A stretch of 50,955 nt of DNA from an uncultured Tessaracoccus sp. (GTDB lineage Bacteria > Actinomycetota > Actinomycetes > Propionibacteriales > Propionibacteriaceae), in assembly GCF_947286155.1 (NCBI RefSeq), contig NZ_CAMYPD010000019.1, positions 1 through 50,955 of the forward strand. Reading direction: 5' to 3'. The notes below the pieces were generated by a model. The model was given only the letters and a program-made list of their open reading frames with translations. It made no database searches and was not told where the DNA came from. A program made the translations under genes and the position numbers. Below are positions 40,715-48,924 of this stretch, piece by piece; within the stretch, counting starts at the first letter, position 1, and each line of letters starts with the position of its first letter.

Positions 40715-43420
40715 ATGCAGCAGACTCCCCACCACCTTGAACCGCAGGACCTGGGCCTTGAGGTGTTCTGGCACGAACAGGGCACCGACTTCACCAGAGC
40801 AATCGTAGACGCGGTCGATGATCGGCCCTTCGACCCCGATTCGGAGCGGGAGCGGGCGCAGCGGATCGCCAGGTATGTCTATTGCCGCAAAAACGGCCTC
40901 CTGTTCGGGCGTTGGATCTTCGAGGAATCGCCGTTCGAGGGCGTGCCCAGTCGTGAACGTGCGGCCTGGTGGCTGCAGTACCTCAAGGACCCGGACAACA
41001 CCGGCTTGGACTTGCCCGCGGATTACGTGGTGCTACCCGGTCCGTTGGCAGTGATGCTGGACGTGTTGACAGGCGGGGACACGCTGCCCGAGCTGATCGC
41101 AACGTTCGAGAACTGCATGACGCAGTCCCAGTGGTGTGCAGGCGGCAGCTGTGTGCATACGCACTCATCGAGGTTCAACTGGCTTGGCCTTCGTGCGCTC
41201 TGGCCGCACGTGGACGAGGCACAACGCGCTGAGCTGGCCAGCGTTGTCGACGCCCGGTGGTGGTTTCATGGGCAGCTCACTCAAGTGGAGTGGCGGCAAC
41301 TGCCCTATCTCTCCGCGCTCCTTGGCACCCATGCCGACGACACACGCAAGGCCATCGATGCGCTCGAGGACGGCTGGTTCACCCGCAAGTGGGTCTACGA
41401 CGAGCCCGGCCTCAGCTTGTTCGCGTCGACACCTGAGGAGCGGGTGCGTGAGGCGCGGCGGCTGGGTGTGAGCCTGATCCATCCCGACGTGGCGTTGGCC
41501 TGGCTGCAGAACACAGGTTCGCCTGGATTCGAGCTACTCGCCGAGCAGATCAAGGGCAACACCGTCAAGCACGCCGCCACCTTGGAGATGGAGCTCCTCA
41601 CCGCTCGCCTGCACGGCCCGGGCGCAGTGCTGGGTTTCACGAGGCTCCTCGACAGCTCCTACGCTCAAAAGGCACTGGAGTGGCTGCAGGCCAACCGTCC
41701 GCTCATCTACGCCGCGAAGCTCTCCGCCCAGGACGCGGCGCCGCTGTCGGTCGTGCTGCGACCCGTCTCCACCCGTGAACTGAAGAGCGTCGTCAAGGAC
41801 ACCTCCGACGGTGTACGCGCCGTGATTGAGGAGGTGCTCGCTGAGCGTGAGTTCGAGCCGTTTGACCCCCAGACTCCGTGGTGGGCCGAGGCCGCGCAGG
41901 GAACGGAGCCAGCGGCTGTGCAACGTCGCCTCGCCGCGATGTTGCCGACCTTCGTTGTCAACGAGCGCCAGCGCCTCGCGGAGCCTGAACTGCAGCTGCT
42001 GCTGGCACTGTTGCAGCGGTGGCGTCGTAACGATCCGCTGGTGATAGCGATACGGGAGCACGTGCCGGAAGAACTCAGGGACCGCTTCGCGATCCAACTG
42101 TTGGAGACGTGGCTCGCCCGGGGGACTCGTGCATATGAGACTTGGCTCATGTGGGGCGCGGGCTGTGTGGGCGGCGATGGGTTCGTGCGCAGAATCGAAC
42201 CGTTGGTGAACTACTGGCGCGAACGGTCCCAGTACAACCGTGCCGTGGACACCCTCAAAGCGATTCGCGACGTCGGCTCTGATGCGGCGCTGAAGGCACT
42301 CATGACCGTCGCTAGCACGATGAAGACCGCCATGATCAAGAAGGCGGCAGGCGAGCTCATCGAGGATGTCGCCAGCGAGCTGGGCCTCACGCGAGACCAG
42401 CTCGAGGACCGCAGCGTCGCAGACATCGGCCTCGACGCCCGGGGGACGCGGGAGTTCAGCTACGGCACGCGCCGGTTCCGCGCAGCCCTCACCCCCAAGG
42501 GCACCATCGCCGTGCGGAAGCTGGACAACGACGGGCGTCCTACCGGCAAGACGCGCACGACGCTGCCGCCGGTGACCGGCTCCGACGACAGTCGGCTCGC
42601 TAACCAGGCCCGGGCCGAGTTCAAGGAGCTGAAGAAGACGCTCACCGGCAGCGCGAAGTTGCAGCGGACAAGGCTGGAGCAGGCGATGCTTGTCGGCAGG
42701 AGGTGGTGTGCAGAGGAGTTCCAGCACCATCTGGCGCCGAAGCCGATCTTCCGCGTCCTGCTGCAGGCGGTGGTGTGGGGAGTGCTCGACGGCGCTACCC
42801 GCGTCGGGCTCGGCCGCCTCGATGAGGAAGGCATCCTCGTCGACGCCGACGACGCGCCGATCAGTCTTGCCGGACGCGAGCTGTACATCGTGCATCCCGC
42901 AGAGCTCTCCGACGACGAACGTGCCCGCTGGAGTCGGGTGCAGGCCGATTACGAGCTGGTGGAATCATTCCCGCAACTGTCCCGTCCCTGGTTCGAGCTG
43001 CCTGCCAGCCAGGGCGAAGATCTCGAGCTGCACGGCCTCCGGCCAGACTCGGTAGATGCGGGCTATGTTGTCGGGGCGCGGGAGAAACACCGTTGGGAGC
43101 CCGGCAAGGTGCTGGACGGAGGCGTCTACCACCTCATGGGGCGCTACTTCCCGCAAGGCGACGTGACGGCGGTGATCCAGCTCACCCCGGGGCTCGGCAT
43201 GGGGCCGGTGACAGCGCAGTTCCCGCAGCGGATTTCGTCGGTGTATCTGCTGCGAGGTGCGATCGACCCGAAGGCGCTCGGGATGGGAGCCATGCCCGGC
43301 CGCAGCTTGTCCCCGGAGACCGTCGCCATCCTGGGGCACGTGCAGCACGTTCCGTGGGCTCAGGCGCCGCGTGCCGTCGTGAGCGAAGTGCTGGCCACGA
43401 TCAACGCGATCAAGGGCTGA
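40715..43420 (+). CDS. DUF4132 domain protein without WGR domain
   Basis: About 901 residues, start ATG 40715 (leaderless pattern). It begins MQQTPHHLEPQDLGLEVFWHE, parallels the WGR protein from its LGLELFWWE onward, and contains HEAT-like helical repeats in the middle. The C-terminal DUF4132 region follows LTRDQLEDRSVADIGLD, with GTREFSYGTRRFRA, FQHHLAPKPIFRVLLQAVVWG, and a final beta-rich part. DUF4132 is shared with E. coli YehI and MolR. The N-terminal WGR domain of the paralogue is absent. Its position between moxR and DUF5682 looks secondary (see remnant). Molecular function is unknown. Confidence 0.83.
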   Translation: MQQTPHHLEPQDLGLEVFWHEQGTDFTRAIVDAVDDRPFDPDSERERAQRIARYVYCRKNGLLFGRWIFEESPFEGVPSRERAAWWLQYLKDPDNTGLDLPADYVVLPGPLAVMLDVLTGGDTLPELIATFENCMTQSQWCAGGSCVHTHSSRFNWLGLRALWPHVDEAQRAELASVVDARWWFHGQLTQVEWRQLPYLSALLGTHADDTRKAIDALEDGWFTRKWVYDEPGLSLFASTPEERVREARRLGVSLIHPDVALAWLQNTGSPGFELLAEQIKGNTVKHAATLEMELLTARLHGPGAVLGFTRLLDSSYAQKALEWLQANRPLIYAAKLSAQDAAPLSVVLRPVSTRELKSVVKDTSDGVRAVIEEVLAEREFEPFDPQTPWWAEAAQGTEPAAVQRRLAAMLPTFVVNERQRLAEPELQLLLALLQRWRRNDPLVIAIREHVPEELRDRFAIQLLETWLARGTRAYETWLMWGAGCVGGDGFVRRIEPLVNYWRERSQYNRAVDTLKAIRDVGSDAALKALMTVASTMKTAMIKKAAGELIEDVASELGLTRDQLEDRSVADIGLDARGTREFSYGTRRFRAALTPKGTIAVRKLDNDGRPTGKTRTTLPPVTGSDDSRLANQARAEFKELKKTLTGSAKLQRTRLEQAMLVGRRWCAEEFQHHLAPKPIFRVLLQAVVWGVLDGATRVGLGRLDEEGILVDADDAPISLAGRELYIVHPAELSDDERARWSRVQADYELVESFPQLSRPWFELPASQGEDLELHGLRPDSVDAGYVVGAREKHRWEPGKVLDGGVYHLMGRYFPQGDVTAVIQLTPGLGMGPVTAQFPQRISSVYLLRGAIDPKALGMGAMPGRSLSPETVAILGHVQHVPWAQAPRAVVSEVLATINAIKG

Positions 43421-43537
43421 TGCAGGGCCGGTGTAACCTGTGCGGCAACTGAGCGGATCATGTGTCATCTGCCTTGCCGGCTGAGAGGCTGAGAAACGAA
43501 GGCACCTCGACGACTGCGTCTGACCACTTGACCCGGC

Positions 43538-43557
43538 TAGGCTGGGCGTCCAGGAGG
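43538..43557 (+). promoter_or_regulatory. Promoter -10 and ribosome site ahead of DUF5682 gene
   Basis: TAGGCT (43538-43543) and AGGAGG (43552-43557). The box implies a transcript from about 43550, so open frame further upstream (to 43462) cannot be translated from it. The ribosome site is 7 nt before the ATG of an 18-codon ORF, not before the DUF5682 frame. Confidence 0.55.
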
Positions 43558-43564
43558 GACATCC

Positions 43565-43621
43565 ATGACAAAGCAGTTGCAGCGGCCGTCGCCCGAGGCG
43601 CAGGATGCGCTGCCGGGTTGA
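43565..43621 (+). CDS. 18-residue leader peptide or frame-shifted N-terminus
   Basis: MTKQLQRPSPEAQDALPG then TGA, behind a perfect AGGAGG. The TGA overlaps a TTG (43618) and lies 2 nt before a GTG (43624), both in the DUF5682 frame, one base off. The stop is in the same register as the moxR stop in the matching junction at 40567-40569 (CTG CCG GGT TGA against CTG CTG GAT TGA), so its tail may be left over from a moxR end. Either it couples translation into DUF5682, or a one-base change split the real N-terminus. Confidence 0.5.
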   Translation: MTKQLQRPSPEAQDALPG

Positions 43622-43623
43622 CC

Positions 43624-45879
43624 GTGGCCGATCAGGTTGAGTTCTTCGGGATTCGGCACCACTCGCCAGCAGGGGCGAGGCTCGTCGCTGAGCGAATCCG
43701 CGCCGACGACGTCCAGGCGGTGCTCGTCGAAGGACCGAGCGAATACAACGACTACCTGGAGGAGCTCGCGCTGCCGCACAAGCTCCCCGTGATGATCTAC
43801 ACCTGGGCGCCGATGCACCCGCACGCGGAACCGGGCAGCGAGCAGTGGTCCGATCGTCGCGGGGCGTTCTACCCGTTCAGCGCCTACGCGCCTGAGTGGG
43901 CGGCCGTGCGCGCCGCGCAGGAGCGGGGTATCGCGCTGGAGTTCATCGATTTACCCTGGGGCGCGCGCGCCGAGCATGCCAACGCGGCGAACCTCTTGGC
44001 GGAACCCGCTGAACTGCAGGAATCGGCGCTGGAATCACTGCTTCGTGAAGTGGGCGTCGACGACGTCGATGCCCTGATCGACGAACTTCTGGAGCTCGAT
44101 CCCGCGCTCGGCATGGACGACTACCGCGCCCGGATCGAACGCCTCGGGGAGATGTTACGAAGCGACAGCGACGAGAACCGCCAGCGCGAGCGCTACATGG
44201 CCTCCCGCATCCGCGAGGCCGGGGAACGCACGTCGGGGACGGTGCTCGTCGTGTGCGGCGCAGCGCATATCTCGGGGCTGCGGCACTGCCTGACCGCCGG
44301 GTTCGAGCCCGTTGCCCGCTGGGAATCGCCCGACGACGAACGCTACGGCGTCGCGCTCACCCCGACGTCCTACGCCGCCCTCGACGCGCTCACCGGCTAC
44401 GACGCCGGCCAACGCAACCCCGGATTCTACGAAGCGCTGTACGCCGACCGATGCGCCGGGCGCACGGGAACCGCCGAGCGGCTGCTGAAAGGCATTGCCG
44501 AGGGGCTCCGCGACTCCAAGCAGCGGATCTCCGTCGCCGACCTCATTGCCGTCTCCACCACCGCGCAGGCGCTCGCCGCGCTCCGCGGGCACGGTGAGGT
44601 GTGGCGCACCGATCTCGTCGACGGAGTCATCAGCGCACTGGTGAAGGACGACGACGGCGCCGCCCACCCGCTCGTCGCGAGGGTGCACGAGATTCTGCGC
44701 GGCAACCGGGTGGGTCAGCTCGCGCCCGGCACGCGTCGCCCGCCGCTGGTGGTGGAACTCGTCGCCGACTTGGAGGCTCTGGGGCTCACTCCTCACCCGA
44801 AGGAGCGCATCGCGAAGGTCGACCTCACGAGCGACGACGGTCTTCGCGGTTCCAGACTGCTTCACAGCCTCGTGGCACTGGATGTGCGCGTCGGCGCCCT
44901 GGTGCGCAGCGCGGATGCCGACGGCGTGGAGCACTGGCGGCTGTGGTGGACCCCCGAATACGAGAGCTCGCTCGTCCAAGCCTCCAGGTATGGCGGCACC
45001 CGCGACGAGGCCGTGACGACGCGGTTACTCGCCGACGCCGTGGACATCGTCGACGATCCCCGCGCCGCCGCTGAACTCATGCTCCGCGCGGCACTGTGTG
45101 GGGTGCACGACCTCGGCACTGCCCTCCAGGCCCGCACCGAGACCCTGTTCGCCACCACCGGCAACATCGGCGGACTTGGCGACGCACTGCGTTCACTGTT
45201 GCGCCTCTACCGCTACGACGCACTGTGGCAGACCACCGGACGAGCCGACCTCGGTGCGCTCATCACCGTCGCCTTCGAACGTCTCGCCATGCTTGTGGAA
45301 CGTATCGGGGCGCTCCCCGACGCGCCGTCGACGGACCCCGTCGTAGCGGCCATCCGCAGCGGCGTTGACGTCATCGAACGCTGCCAGGACTTGCCGTTGG
45401 CGCGCGCAGCATGGCGACGAGCGTTGCATCACATCAGCGACTCGCCAGACCAGGCCGCGGCGCTGCGTGGCGCCGGCACCGGCGCCCAGTGGCTACTCGA
45501 TGGGGAGGATGACGAGGCCCTCGCCACGTCGATCACGCTGCTGCCGAACCCTGCGGAGCTGGGCGACTTTGTGTTTGGGCTGCTCACGGTGGCGAGAGAA
45601 GCGGCCACGCGCAGGAACGAATTCGTGAGTGCTCTCGACGCGGCGGTGACGAGCTTCGACGACGACGATTTCCTCGCGGCGCTACCGGGGCTGCGTCGTG
45701 CCTTCTCCGCGTACCCGCCACGCGAGCGCGCCCAGATCGCCAATCAGCTGCTGGGCGAGCAAGGCCACGACGTGCTGCGGCGCTTCGAGGGCTCCTTCGA
45801 CGACGTGATGGCGGTGGCCAGCTTCGAGCAAGCACTGCTTGGCCACGTCCGCGGCTTCTTGGGAGAGGAGGTCTGGTGA
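43624..45879 (+). CDS. DUF5682 family protein (YehM-like)
   Basis: About 751 residues from GTG 43624; TTG 43618 is the alternative, supported by the matching remnant. Opens VEFFGIRHHSPAGARLVAERI followed by VLVEGPSEYNDYLEEL, the hallmark start of DUF5682, with His pair and Glu-Gly-Pro that look like an active or metal-binding site related to TraB/EreA-type folds (inference). A later VVCGAAHISGLRHCL block adds a conserved His. The C-terminal half is helical (DALRSLLRLYRYDALWQ). GTGA overlap with the VWA gene. In E. coli YehM has the same neighbours. No activity has been proven to my knowledge. Confidence 0.82.
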   Translation: MADQVEFFGIRHHSPAGARLVAERIRADDVQAVLVEGPSEYNDYLEELALPHKLPVMIYTWAPMHPHAEPGSEQWSDRRGAFYPFSAYAPEWAAVRAAQERGIALEFIDLPWGARAEHANAANLLAEPAELQESALESLLREVGVDDVDALIDELLELDPALGMDDYRARIERLGEMLRSDSDENRQRERYMASRIREAGERTSGTVLVVCGAAHISGLRHCLTAGFEPVARWESPDDERYGVALTPTSYAALDALTGYDAGQRNPGFYEALYADRCAGRTGTAERLLKGIAEGLRDSKQRISVADLIAVSTTAQALAALRGHGEVWRTDLVDGVISALVKDDDGAAHPLVARVHEILRGNRVGQLAPGTRRPPLVVELVADLEALGLTPHPKERIAKVDLTSDDGLRGSRLLHSLVALDVRVGALVRSADADGVEHWRLWWTPEYESSLVQASRYGGTRDEAVTTRLLADAVDIVDDPRAAAELMLRAALCGVHDLGTALQARTETLFATTGNIGGLGDALRSLLRLYRYDALWQTTGRADLGALITVAFERLAMLVERIGALPDAPSTDPVVAAIRSGVDVIERCQDLPLARAAWRRALHHISDSPDQAAALRGAGTGAQWLLDGEDDEALATSITLLPNPAELGDFVFGLLTVAREAATRRNEFVSALDAAVTSFDDDDFLAALPGLRRAFSAYPPRERAQIANQLLGEQGHDVLRRFEGSFDDVMAVASFEQALLGHVRGFLGEEVW

Positions 45880-46970
45880 GCGACGCACGCGCCGTCCGTT
45901 GGCGGCTCATCCTGGGGGACGGATCCGAGAAACTCGGCGAGCTGTCGGGGGTCGACGCCCGCCGCGCGGCGTCGCTGGACTTCCTCTACGACAGGGAGAC
46001 CGTGGACCTCCTGGGCGGCGACGGGCCGTCGCAGCTCACAGTGCCCACCTGGATCAACGAAATCAGCGAGCTGTTCCCGCGGGCGGTGCAGGAACGCATC
46101 CAGACCGACGCGCTGGAGCGCTACGGGCTGAGCGAGCTGGTGACCGACCCGGAGGTGTTGGAGCGCATCGAGCCCTCCGAGACCCTGCTGAAGGCGGTGC
46201 TCTCGACGAAGCACCTCATGAACCAGGAAGTGCTCGCCGCAGCGAAACAGATTGTGCGCAAGGTGGTGCAGCAACTCGTCGAGCTCTTCGCCACCGACGT
46301 GCGCCGCGCGGTGACGGGCCGCCTGGAGCCGCATCGTCGAAGCCGACACAAGGTGGCCACCAACTTTGATCCGGTGGCGACGATCCGCGCCAACCTCAAA
46401 CGGTGGTCGCCGGAGCTCGGCAAACTCGTCATCGCCGACCCGGTGTTCGTGTCGCGCACGAAGCGCCATTCGGAGCGCTGGCAGATCATCATCGCGGTCG
46501 ACCAGTCGGGCTCCATGCTGGACTCCGTGATCCACTCGGCGGTGACGGCGTCGATCTTCCACGGCATACCGGCGCTGCGCAGCCACCTCCTCGCGTTTGA
46601 TACCGAGGTGGTGGATCTCAGCAACGAAGTGATCGACCCCGTCGAGACGCTGATGCAGGTGCAGCTGGGCGGCGGCACCGACATTCACCGAGCCGTGCGC
46701 TACGCCGAGCAGCTCGTCGACACCCCGCGGCGGGCGATGGTGGTGGTCGTGACCGACCTGTACGAGGGCGGTTCCGTGTTCCAGCTCAAGGCAGCCGTGC
46801 GCAGGCTCGTCAGCGAGGGCGCGCGGGTGCTCATCCTCGGCGCGCTCGATGCGTCCGGCACGGCGTCGTACGACATGGCGCTCGGCCGGGAGCTTGCGGA
46901 GCTCGGCGCGCACGTGGGCGTGATGACGCCGTTCGAGCTCGCAGCCTGGGTAGGGGAGGCCATGCGATGA
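45876..46970 (+). CDS. VWA domain protein with intact MIDAS (YehP-like)
   Basis: 364 residues. A helical N-terminal half (to about residue 195), then a VWA domain: DQSGSM (Asp209, Ser211, Ser213), Thr268 in GGGTDIH, and Asp294 in VVTDLYEGG complete the metal-ion-dependent adhesion site. No signal peptide, so intracellular. MoxR ATPases usually work on such VWA partners, as NorQ works with NorD. GTG start overlaps DUF5682; the stop overlaps the SWIM gene (ATGA). An Arg/His-rich linker HRRSRHK precedes the VWA. Confidence 0.9.
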   Translation: MSDARAVRWRLILGDGSEKLGELSGVDARRAASLDFLYDRETVDLLGGDGPSQLTVPTWINEISELFPRAVQERIQTDALERYGLSELVTDPEVLERIEPSETLLKAVLSTKHLMNQEVLAAAKQIVRKVVQQLVELFATDVRRAVTGRLEPHRRSRHKVATNFDPVATIRANLKRWSPELGKLVIADPVFVSRTKRHSERWQIIIAVDQSGSMLDSVIHSAVTASIFHGIPALRSHLLAFDTEVVDLSNEVIDPVETLMQVQLGGGTDIHRAVRYAEQLVDTPRRAMVVVVTDLYEGGSVFQLKAAVRRLVSEGARVLILGALDASGTASYDMALGRELAELGAHVGVMTPFELAAWVGEAMR

Positions 46971-48889
46971 TCCGCGACGACCTGCTCCAGCTCACCGAGA
47001 ACGTGCTGGTGGATCTCACTAACAAGGGCACGGTCCGCCGCGCGCTCAAAGAGCTGGATGGGTTCGACGGCACCGTCGAGGCGCGCGATGACGGCACCGT
47101 CGTTGTGACGGCCGACGACGGAACCCGCTGCGAGCTGTTGGCCAACAAGCCGTTCGGCGACTGGCCGTGCACCTGCCTGGCGGGTGCTGAGTGCAGGCAC
47201 CTCGTGCGCGCGGTGCTGGCCTATCAGCGCTGGGCGTACGCGCAAAACCTCGACGAACAACCCCATCCGCCCAAGACGGAACCCGCGGCTCCGTTCGACC
47301 CCGGCAGCATCACCGACGAGGCCCTGGCCGCAGCGCTCGGGCGCATCCAGACGCAGGCGCGGGGGCTGGTGGCCGACGGGCTCCTCGCGCAGGTGGGCGT
47401 GACTAACGACATCGCGGTGGTGCGCCTGCATCACCCCGTGGCGGTGACCGTGCGTTTCCTGGCGGGCGCCGATCTCCGCTACGTGCGCTGCACCTGCGCC
47501 GACCCCGACCCATGCATCCACGTCGCGCTCGCCGTCAAAGCCGCGCGGGGTGCGCCCTTCGGTGAGACCGGGCTGCGTCAGCTCCCAGGCGACGGGTGGA
47601 AGCCCGACGAAGCCCTGCTGACGCGCATCGTCGCGCAGATCGACACCCTGCTCCAGGTGGGCGTCGAGGCTGGCGGGAGCGCGCTGCGGGCCGGTTGGCA
47701 GCGGCTCGGTGCGCAGCTGCAACAGACGGAGATGCCTCACCTGGCGGCCCTCGTCGACGAGCTGGTGCACGAACAGGAACGCCACGCGTCGCGCAGCGTG
47801 CAGTTTGATCCGACGAGGCTCGTCAGGCTGCTCGGTGAGCTGCTGGCGCGGGCCGAAAGCCTCCGAAGCGGCTTTGAGGAGCGCATCCCCGACCGGCTCG
47901 TCGCGGGCTCCGCCGCCCGTGAGGTGGAGGTGTCGCGCGCCAAACTCATAGGCCTCGGCTGCCAAGTGACGGAGGGCGCTGGCTGGCGTGAGGTGATCGC
48001 GCACGTCGTCGATGCCCGGAGTGGGGCACCCATGCGGGTGAGGAAACGCGTCGAGGATGATGCGTCCAGCCCGGCGGAGCTTGCCCGGCGGCTGGTCGGC
48101 AGCGTCTCGCTTGCGCATTGGGGCGGCGGGCAAGTGCTCGTGCAAGGCGGTAGACGCGACGGGTGGGGCAACTTTCTGCCCGGCCGCCGCCGCGCGACGC
48201 CCATGCCCGCACCCGCGCTGGGGGAGTTGTCCCCGCCGTACCTGGCTGATTCGCTGGCCGCCGTGGCCGAGCAGCAGACGAGGCTGCCGGCCATCCTCGA
48301 CGACCGCGCAGCGGGCACCGGGCTCGCCGTGGTGCGGTGCACCCGGATCGTCGACTTCGGGTTCGATCCCGTCACCGCCGCATTCGTCGCTTCGCTGGAG
48401 GACTGCGACGGCGCCCTCGCGCGCTTGCAGCTTCCCACCGCCGGGGCCGGTTCCGATGGTGCCTCCGCACTCGCGGCGTGGTGCGACGTGGTGGGCGCCG
48501 ACGTGCTCGACGAGTGCTTCGTCGCCGGCGTGTGGCGGTGGGGCGGCGGGGGCGTAACCGTGGAACCGACGCTCGTGAGCGCCGGCAACCGGAGCTTGCA
48601 GCCGCAGATCGCCGAGGCGGTGCCCGGCTGGAACGTGCCAACCTCCGATGCGACGAAGCGCCCGCTGACCAGCCCCGCCGCGCTCCTTTCGGCGTTGGAC
48701 GAGCTGTTGGGCATCGCCCTGCTCGCAGGCCTCGACAGACTGGAGCGAGACCCTCGAACCTTCGACGAGTTCACCCGCCGCGCCCGCGACGTCGGATCGT
48801 CGCTCATCGCCGGCCTCGCCGAGCGTCACGACGCGCAGGCACTTCGTCGGCTGCTCCTGGCGAGCGCGTTCGGGCGGACGCTGGTGTGA
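46967..48889 (+). CDS. Double SWIM zinc-finger protein (YehQ-like)
   Basis: 640 residues. Two copies of CxCx5CxH: Cys68, Cys70, Cys76, His78 (CTCLAGAECRH) and Cys174, Cys176, Cys182, His184 (CTCADPDPCIH). SWIM fingers bind DNA or proteins; two in one protein 106 residues apart is less common. The rest is mostly helical without a catalytic motif; it ends RLLLASAFGRTLV. ATG overlaps the VWA gene. Corresponds in position to E. coli YehQ. Confidence 0.85.
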   Translation: MIRDDLLQLTENVLVDLTNKGTVRRALKELDGFDGTVEARDDGTVVVTADDGTRCELLANKPFGDWPCTCLAGAECRHLVRAVLAYQRWAYAQNLDEQPHPPKTEPAAPFDPGSITDEALAAALGRIQTQARGLVADGLLAQVGVTNDIAVVRLHHPVAVTVRFLAGADLRYVRCTCADPDPCIHVALAVKAARGAPFGETGLRQLPGDGWKPDEALLTRIVAQIDTLLQVGVEAGGSALRAGWQRLGAQLQQTEMPHLAALVDELVHEQERHASRSVQFDPTRLVRLLGELLARAESLRSGFEERIPDRLVAGSAAREVEVSRAKLIGLGCQVTEGAGWREVIAHVVDARSGAPMRVRKRVEDDASSPAELARRLVGSVSLAHWGGGQVLVQGGRRDGWGNFLPGRRRATPMPAPALGELSPPYLADSLAAVAEQQTRLPAILDDRAAGTGLAVVRCTRIVDFGFDPVTAAFVASLEDCDGALARLQLPTAGAGSDGASALAAWCDVVGADVLDECFVAGVWRWGGGGVTVEPTLVSAGNRSLQPQIAEAVPGWNVPTSDATKRPLTSPAALLSALDELLGIALLAGLDRLERDPRTFDEFTRRARDVGSSLIAGLAERHDAQALRRLLLASAFGRTLV

Positions 48890-48912
48890 CCGCAGCTGCA
48901 CCACCCCTGCCG

Positions 48913-48918
48913 TAGGCT
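48913..48918 (+). promoter_or_regulatory. -10 box of the WGR-DUF4132 gene (leaderless)
   Basis: TAGGCT, 6 nt before ATG 48925, in the 35-bp gap after the SWIM gene. Suggests that the last gene has its own promoter. Confidence 0.5.
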
Positions 48919-48924
48919 TTTGGC

